From NCBI GenBank assembly GCA_028817225.1, contig JAPPQC010000044.1, positions 1-37,594 of the forward strand: 37,594 bases of DNA, in the 5' to 3' direction. Position 1 is the stretch's first letter, and every line of letters starts with the position of its first letter. The notes beneath the pieces were generated by a model. The model did not search any database. It saw only the letters and a list, made by a program, of their open reading frames with translations, and was not told the origin of the DNA. The position numbers and the translations under genes were made by a program. The DNA is from Gammaproteobacteria bacterium (GTDB taxonomy: Bacteria > Pseudomonadota > Gammaproteobacteria > Poriferisulfidales > Oxydemutatoraceae). This document shows, one piece after another, positions 34,326 through 37,594 of this stretch.

Positions 34326-35397
34326 GCGACGCGATTTTGGCAAAGTGTTTAAGCAGTTTGGAAAGAATCTGCAAATTTCAGATGCAGACAATACCACCCT
34401 GCTAAATGTTCGGCGCTGTGTTCGAAAACACTTGCGGCAACACTTCTCTAATAATTCGAAGGTCAAATTCCTTACTCAAGGATCGTTTGCCTACGGAACC
34501 CTCAACCGCCCCTGCCGAGTCCCTCCGCAACAGATGGACCTGGATGATGGCGCCTACTTTCCTGTTCAGATAAATGCCACAGTAGATTCTTCACAAATCC
34601 TGTTCGATTCTGTAGATAGTGCGTTAAAAAGCTTGGCTGATGCCGAGAAGTGGATGCTGGACATAACCAAGCCTTCTTGCTGTCGGCTGATTATCAAAGA
34701 CAACATGCACATTGATATCCCTCTTTATGCTGTGTCGGAGGCGGTATTAGATGTCTTATCAGATCAGAAGAAGTATAAGCATCTCTATGAAGAAGCAAAT
34801 ATACCCTATGTAGATCCCGACAAGGTCTTGCTTGCCCATAGAACAGAGAACTGGGTAGAATCTGATCCTCGAAAAATCATTAATTGGGTTCTGGATTGCA
34901 AATGCAAACACGGAAAACAATATATTCGTGTCTGCCGTTATTTCAAGGCATGGAGAGATCACCAGTGGGGCAAATCTTCACTGAAATCCATTCTGATTAT
35001 GGAAATGGTTAATCGTGCTTTTAATGAAAACTCGATTGCGAACAGAGAAGTTGATGATGATGAGGCTGTTTTGGAAGTTGCTGGATTGATGATTGACTAT
35101 CTCTCCGGGGATGGAATTGTGGACCCCACAGATGCTTCTGAAAAGCTTGATGGGGACATTAATCTTGGAGAGAGAAGGGGAATTATTGCAACACTTGAGG
35201 GTTTGTTTGAACACATGGAGTTGGCGTTGTGTGGAGATATAGGCAAAAAAGAGGCGCACGAATGTCTGTGTCACCAATTCGGGGGATATTTTCCTGGTGA
35301 CTCTAACTTGATTTCTGTCGTAACGGTGACACCCGCTGCTGTCGTTGCTCCAAAGACAGTAACTGCCTCTCAACCATGGGCGTCAAAATGGAGATAA
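34318..35397 (+). CDS. DncV-like cyclic dinucleotide synthase (CD-NTase)
   Basis: The signal producer of CBASS; V. cholerae DncV makes 3',3'-cGAMP. The 359-residue product has QGSFAYGTLNRP (G55, S56), the metal motif MDLDDG (D74, D76) and HIDIPLYA with the third aspartate D133. Further DncV matches are WVESDPRKI (179-187) and VCRYFKAWRDHQW (205-217). It is shorter than DncV (436), mainly in the helices after the nucleotide core. The C-terminus is Ser/Thr/Ala-rich and ends in WASKWR: an arginine, not the glycine expected when an E1/E2-type partner conjugates the CD-NTase. The product 3',3'-cGAMP is a prediction. The 3' end overlaps the next gene by 22 bases. Confidence 0.93.
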   Translation: MNKRRDFGKVFKQFGKNLQISDADNTTLLNVRRCVRKHLRQHFSNNSKVKFLTQGSFAYGTLNRPCRVPPQQMDLDDGAYFPVQINATVDSSQILFDSVDSALKSLADAEKWMLDITKPSCCRLIIKDNMHIDIPLYAVSEAVLDVLSDQKKYKHLYEEANIPYVDPDKVLLAHRTENWVESDPRKIINWVLDCKCKHGKQYIRVCRYFKAWRDHQWGKSSLKSILIMEMVNRAFNENSIANREVDDDEAVLEVAGLMIDYLSGDGIVDPTDASEKLDGDINLGERRGIIATLEGLFEHMELALCGDIGKKEAHECLCHQFGGYFPGDSNLISVVTVTPAAVVAPKTVTASQPWASKWR

Positions 35398-36110
35398 AAC
35401 CAAGTGATATTAAATGGTTGCGGAAGCACTACACAGGACTGCGTGTGAGAAATGACAGTGCGGTAGTGGGGATTCTTAGATATCGGGCACGAAAAATCGG
35501 CCCGTTTAGGGTTAATATTTTTCATGGGCCGCCGTCTGATGAAGAGAGAAATGAGCGCTCTTATATAGAAGACAAATATGCGATTGATTTGTCTTTTGAT
35601 GGAGGTGGCTTACCGCATGTTAAAGAAACCGGTGGAAGGCTGAAAAGACGGGCCCAAGAAATAGCGGATGGCGACCTGCCTACTGTGCATGTTTTTCCTA
35701 AATCAGAAGAACTCTGTTTGGGGAGCAATCTGTCTGTCAGACTGAGGATGAGGAAAATTGACACTCTTGAGGATTTTTTTGATGAGCTCTTAATTCCATA
35801 TTTCTATTACCACAGTTATTGGGAAAAACACAGTCAAGAACCGTGGCCTGGTCGTTCGCACGGTTGTGATGTGGCGGTACACCTAGAGGATATGTATAGG
35901 CATAGAAAATTTCTGGACAGTGAAATTGTCAATGAAGCTATTCGCTTTCTGCTAGAGCAGGGTGCACCTCCGCATATTTTTGACAACGAGAAAATGGGGC
36001 CCAACGCAAAATGTTTTTGTGGTTCGCGCAGAAAAGTAAAAGATTGTCATCCAGAAGCTAGAGAAGGATTTAACATTTTAAGAAAATGGGCGCGGTTAAA
36101 ACAACATTGA
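35376..36110 (+). CDS. CBASS E2-like protein with C-terminal SEC-C-like zinc motif
   Basis: In short type II CBASS, an E2-like enzyme without an E1 domain modifies the CD-NTase through its C-terminus and so primes it. The 244-residue product fits a prokaryotic E2: VHVFPKSEELCLG (104-116) with putative catalytic Cys114, a helical part FFDELLIPYFYYHSYW (134-149), then WPGRSHG (157-163). There is no E1 ThiF-like domain and no JAB protease gene follows. After the E2 part is a cysteine motif PNAKCFCGSRRKVKDCH (C213, C215, C224, H225) that resembles a SEC-C zinc motif. The start may be 35376 or 35388; neither has a clear ribosome site, and both overlap the CD-NTase gene. Confidence 0.8.
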   Translation: MGVKMEIKPSDIKWLRKHYTGLRVRNDSAVVGILRYRARKIGPFRVNIFHGPPSDEERNERSYIEDKYAIDLSFDGGGLPHVKETGGRLKRRAQEIADGDLPTVHVFPKSEELCLGSNLSVRLRMRKIDTLEDFFDELLIPYFYYHSYWEKHSQEPWPGRSHGCDVAVHLEDMYRHRKFLDSEIVNEAIRFLLEQGAPPHIFDNEKMGPNAKCFCGSRRKVKDCHPEAREGFNILRKWARLKQH

Positions 36111-36174
36111 TGTATATCATTCCGGGAGACTCCATAAAAATTCTTCCTACATCATTCGATGCCATTGCTATTTA
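36111..36174. other. 64-bp spacer between the CBASS and fic genes
   Basis: The plus-strand CBASS genes and the minus-strand fic gene end facing each other here. Only a very short GGGAG/CTCC stem is present; I see no convincing terminator. Confidence 0.5.
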
Positions 36175-37296
36175 TCAGTCCTCCAGCAACTCCAGCAACC
36201 CTGAAAACTCATACAGCGCACCACGCCGCCCCTTGCGCGGTTCCCTCATCACCAGAACCCCGCCTTCTGTCAGTTTGGAAAGCAGGCTGCTCAAGGTCGG
36301 GGCTGTGGGCGGTTTTTCCAGCACGGCAAGCCTTTTGTTGAGGTAGGAAGTGCGGAAAAGCGGCTTGTTGAAAATGGCGTCCAGCAGAGGGATTGCCAGC
36401 CGGGATTGCGTCAAGTCAAGAAAGCGTTTCTTTGCGTTTTCATAAAGTTCTGTTATTTGCACGACGGTTTCAGAGTCTTGCCGTGCCTGGGTTGTCAGCG
36501 CTTCCAGAAAGAAGGCAATCCACCGGTGCCACTCATCAGGCCTGTTGGTCCCAAGTCCGCGCAGGCAATCCATGTAAGCGGCACGGTGTCTGTCCAGATA
36601 GGCGGAAGGGTAAAAGTTCAGGCCGGACAGCACTTTCTTCCCGCGCAGAAAAACGGGAATCAGCAGGCGCCCGAGACGCCCGTTGCCATCCATGAAGGGA
36701 TGAATGAGTTCAAACTGGGCATGGAGAATCGCCGCCTGCATCAGAATATCAGGCTGCCCCGAATGGTAAAACCGCTCCCATTGCTCCATGTATTCAGGAA
36801 CGCGCAACGGCTCCGGCGGCACGAACGACGCCTGTTCCATCGGCGTGCCTTCCCTGCCTATCCAGTTCTGAATGGTGCGAAATTGCCCCGGATTTTTTCT
36901 TTGCCCGCGCCCGCTGTTCAGCAGCCGGGCGTGGAGTGTTTTCATAAGGTTCAGCGTGAAAGAACGGTTTTCAAGTTCCGCCGCGGCCAGGTGCGCGGCG
37001 CTTGCATGGTTCAGTATCTCTTGCAGTTCGTCCCGTTGCGCGTTTGTTTCGGCAATGTTCTCGTCTTCCTCAAAGTGGAACACATCGCTTAGCGTGGATT
37101 GGAAACCTTCAATCCGGCAAGAATCCAGCGCCTCACGGCGCGCAAGCATCGGAATCAGCAGGGCGGTCGGCGTGGGGGTTTTCTGAATCAGGTCGTCGTA
37201 GCGTGCCAGTGAACGGTTGGCTTCGCCAAGGGCAGGCATGAACCGAACCAGGTCAATGCCCGGTATCGGCAAGCCTTGTGGGACAAAGGGTTTCAT
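36175..37296 (-). CDS. Fic-domain protein, class II (N-terminal inhibitory helix), with C-terminal winged helix
   Basis: Fic enzymes usually transfer AMP from ATP to hydroxyl groups of target proteins. The 373-residue product has a Fic N-terminal domain. This includes the inhibitory motif SCRIEG, matching (S/T)xxxE(G/N), near residues 62-67, whose Glu blocks ATP in the off-state. The canonical active site HPFMDGNGRLGR follows near 177-188. The C-terminal ~90 residues contain a winged-helix-like segment (LSSLLSKLTEGGVLVMREPRKGRR region), as in regulator-type Fic proteins. The start at 37296 (MKPFVPQGLP) has GAGG 9 bases upstream; the longer frame lacks a ribosome site. Its base composition is between that of the island and the chromosome. 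Target unknown. Confidence 0.93.
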   Translation of the reverse strand: MKPFVPQGLPIPGIDLVRFMPALGEANRSLARYDDLIQKTPTPTALLIPMLARREALDSCRIEGFQSTLSDVFHFEEDENIAETNAQRDELQEILNHASAAHLAAAELENRSFTLNLMKTLHARLLNSGRGQRKNPGQFRTIQNWIGREGTPMEQASFVPPEPLRVPEYMEQWERFYHSGQPDILMQAAILHAQFELIHPFMDGNGRLGRLLIPVFLRGKKVLSGLNFYPSAYLDRHRAAYMDCLRGLGTNRPDEWHRWIAFFLEALTTQARQDSETVVQITELYENAKKRFLDLTQSRLAIPLLDAIFNKPLFRTSYLNKRLAVLEKPPTAPTLSSLLSKLTEGGVLVMREPRKGRRGALYEFSGLLELLED

Positions 37297-37356
37297 GGGT
37301 GGCAGCCTCTTGCGAGGCAAGAATACCACATCAGCGGAATTTATATAAAGTTTTAC

Positions 37357-37406
37357 GCTATTTGCTTTATACAAAAAGATTTGTGCCTATTTGACTTTAT
37401 ACAAAA
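37357..37406. repeat. Two direct repeats upstream of fic, possible operator
   Basis: CTTTATACAAAA occurs at 37365-37376 and 37395-37406, exactly 30 bases (about three helix turns) apart. Each copy is preceded by CTATTTG (with one extra A in the second copy). A related TTTATATAAAG lies at 37330-37340. This helical phasing upstream of fic suggests a regulator binding cooperatively, possibly Fic itself through its winged helix. Confidence 0.6.
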
Positions 37407-37466
37407 CCCGCTATCCAGCCATGAAAAAACTACTTCTTGCAGATTCAGGGCCGGATAGACGGCATC

Positions 37467-37508
37467 AGGCAACCTTGCCTAAAGTCTCCCGCTTTCTACT
37501 TTAGGCAA
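37467..37508. repeat. Overlapping inverted repeats (two alternative hairpins)
   Basis: TTGCCTAAAG (37475-37484) and CTTTAGGCAA (37499-37508) form a perfect 10-bp stem with a 14-base loop. The same TTGCCT also pairs with AGGCAA at 37467-37472 over a 2-base gap, so the two pairings exclude each other. It may be an operator or an end-of-gene structure; no T-run follows. Confidence 0.6.
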
Positions 37509-37594
37509 ATAATCCGCGCCTTTCAGCCCAATCCCCCCATCACCTCCACCCCGCCTGCTCACTCCCCTCCGGCATCAACTGTCTCCGTATCCCG
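37509..37594. other. Right window edge, no feature seen
   Basis: These last 86 bases hold no open frame with a recognisable product and no clear signal. A gene may begin beyond the window. Confidence 0.4.

Larger units (their letters stand above)
30749..36150. other. AT-rich defence island
   Basis: Base composition shifts visibly from GC-rich (lpxB and before) to AT-rich from about 30750 to about 36150. Codon use shifts too, with many A/T third positions. Genes inside are an EcoRI-type restriction-modification set with an XRE/ImmA pair (minus strand) and a CBASS (plus strand). No integrase, transposase, tRNA or flanking repeat marks the edges within this window. The 88-bp left spacer 30749-30836 has only a weak 6-bp stem (TGAGAG/CTCTCA, 30778-30799). 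Confidence 0.8.

Noticed and set aside
33336-36110. A full type II CBASS with Cap2 (E1-E2) and Cap3 (JAB protease).
   Set aside because: The third product is only 244 residues with no ThiF/E1 domain, and the next gene is fic on the other strand.

Overview
This window looks like chromosome from a gammaproteobacterium with GC-rich DNA. The evidence is gene order: yoaA next to tsaB, nrdR-ribD-ribE in a row, ftsB-ispD-ispF joined by 4-base overlaps, plus lpxB (outer membrane lipid A) and glnS. I cannot name a genus. Large eukaryote-like LRR/cadherin surface repeats are common in host-associated or marine bacteria, but that lifestyle is only an inference.

Layout. Bases 1-10554 are the 3' part of a giant gene. 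It carries five LRR plus cadherin-like supermodules, then seven almost identical 609-bp units. Bases 10.7-19.2 kb hold housekeeping genes on the + strand: glyA, nrdR, ribD, an HslV-like Ntn hydrolase, ribE, ftsB, ispD, ispF, yoaA, tsaB and a tRNA-Thr(UGU). Bases 19.2-22.9 kb are accessory: a membrane-anchored coiled-coil protein built of 18-residue repeats, a small SPFH-tail-like membrane protein overlapping a PD-(D/E)XK-like protein, and an exported amidohydrolase. Bases 22.9-25.7 kb are a minus-strand run (yceI, cytochrome b561, glnS). Bases 25.8-29.6 kb are a + strand run (birA, coaX, nagZ, an MscS channel), facing lpxB.

From about 30.75 to 36.15 kb the DNA becomes clearly AT-richer and all genes fit defence functions. 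On the minus strand are an XRE regulator, an ImmA/IrrE metallopeptidase, a gamma-class adenine methyltransferase and an EcoRI-family endonuclease. Divergent from them, behind a near-perfect sigma70 promoter, is a three-gene CBASS: patatin phospholipase, DncV-like CD-NTase and an E2-only conjugation-type protein ending in a SEC-C-like zinc motif. A Fic AMP-transferase with a built-in inhibitory helix follows, with duplicated operator-like repeats upstream.

The most interesting system is this defence island. It has a short type II CBASS whose E2-like protein carries an extra zinc motif and whose CD-NTase does not end in glycine. Beside it is an EcoRI-type nuclease paired with an unexpected methyltransferase and with a candidate regulator/protease pair. 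All functions are inferred from motifs recognised by eye; no database search was run.
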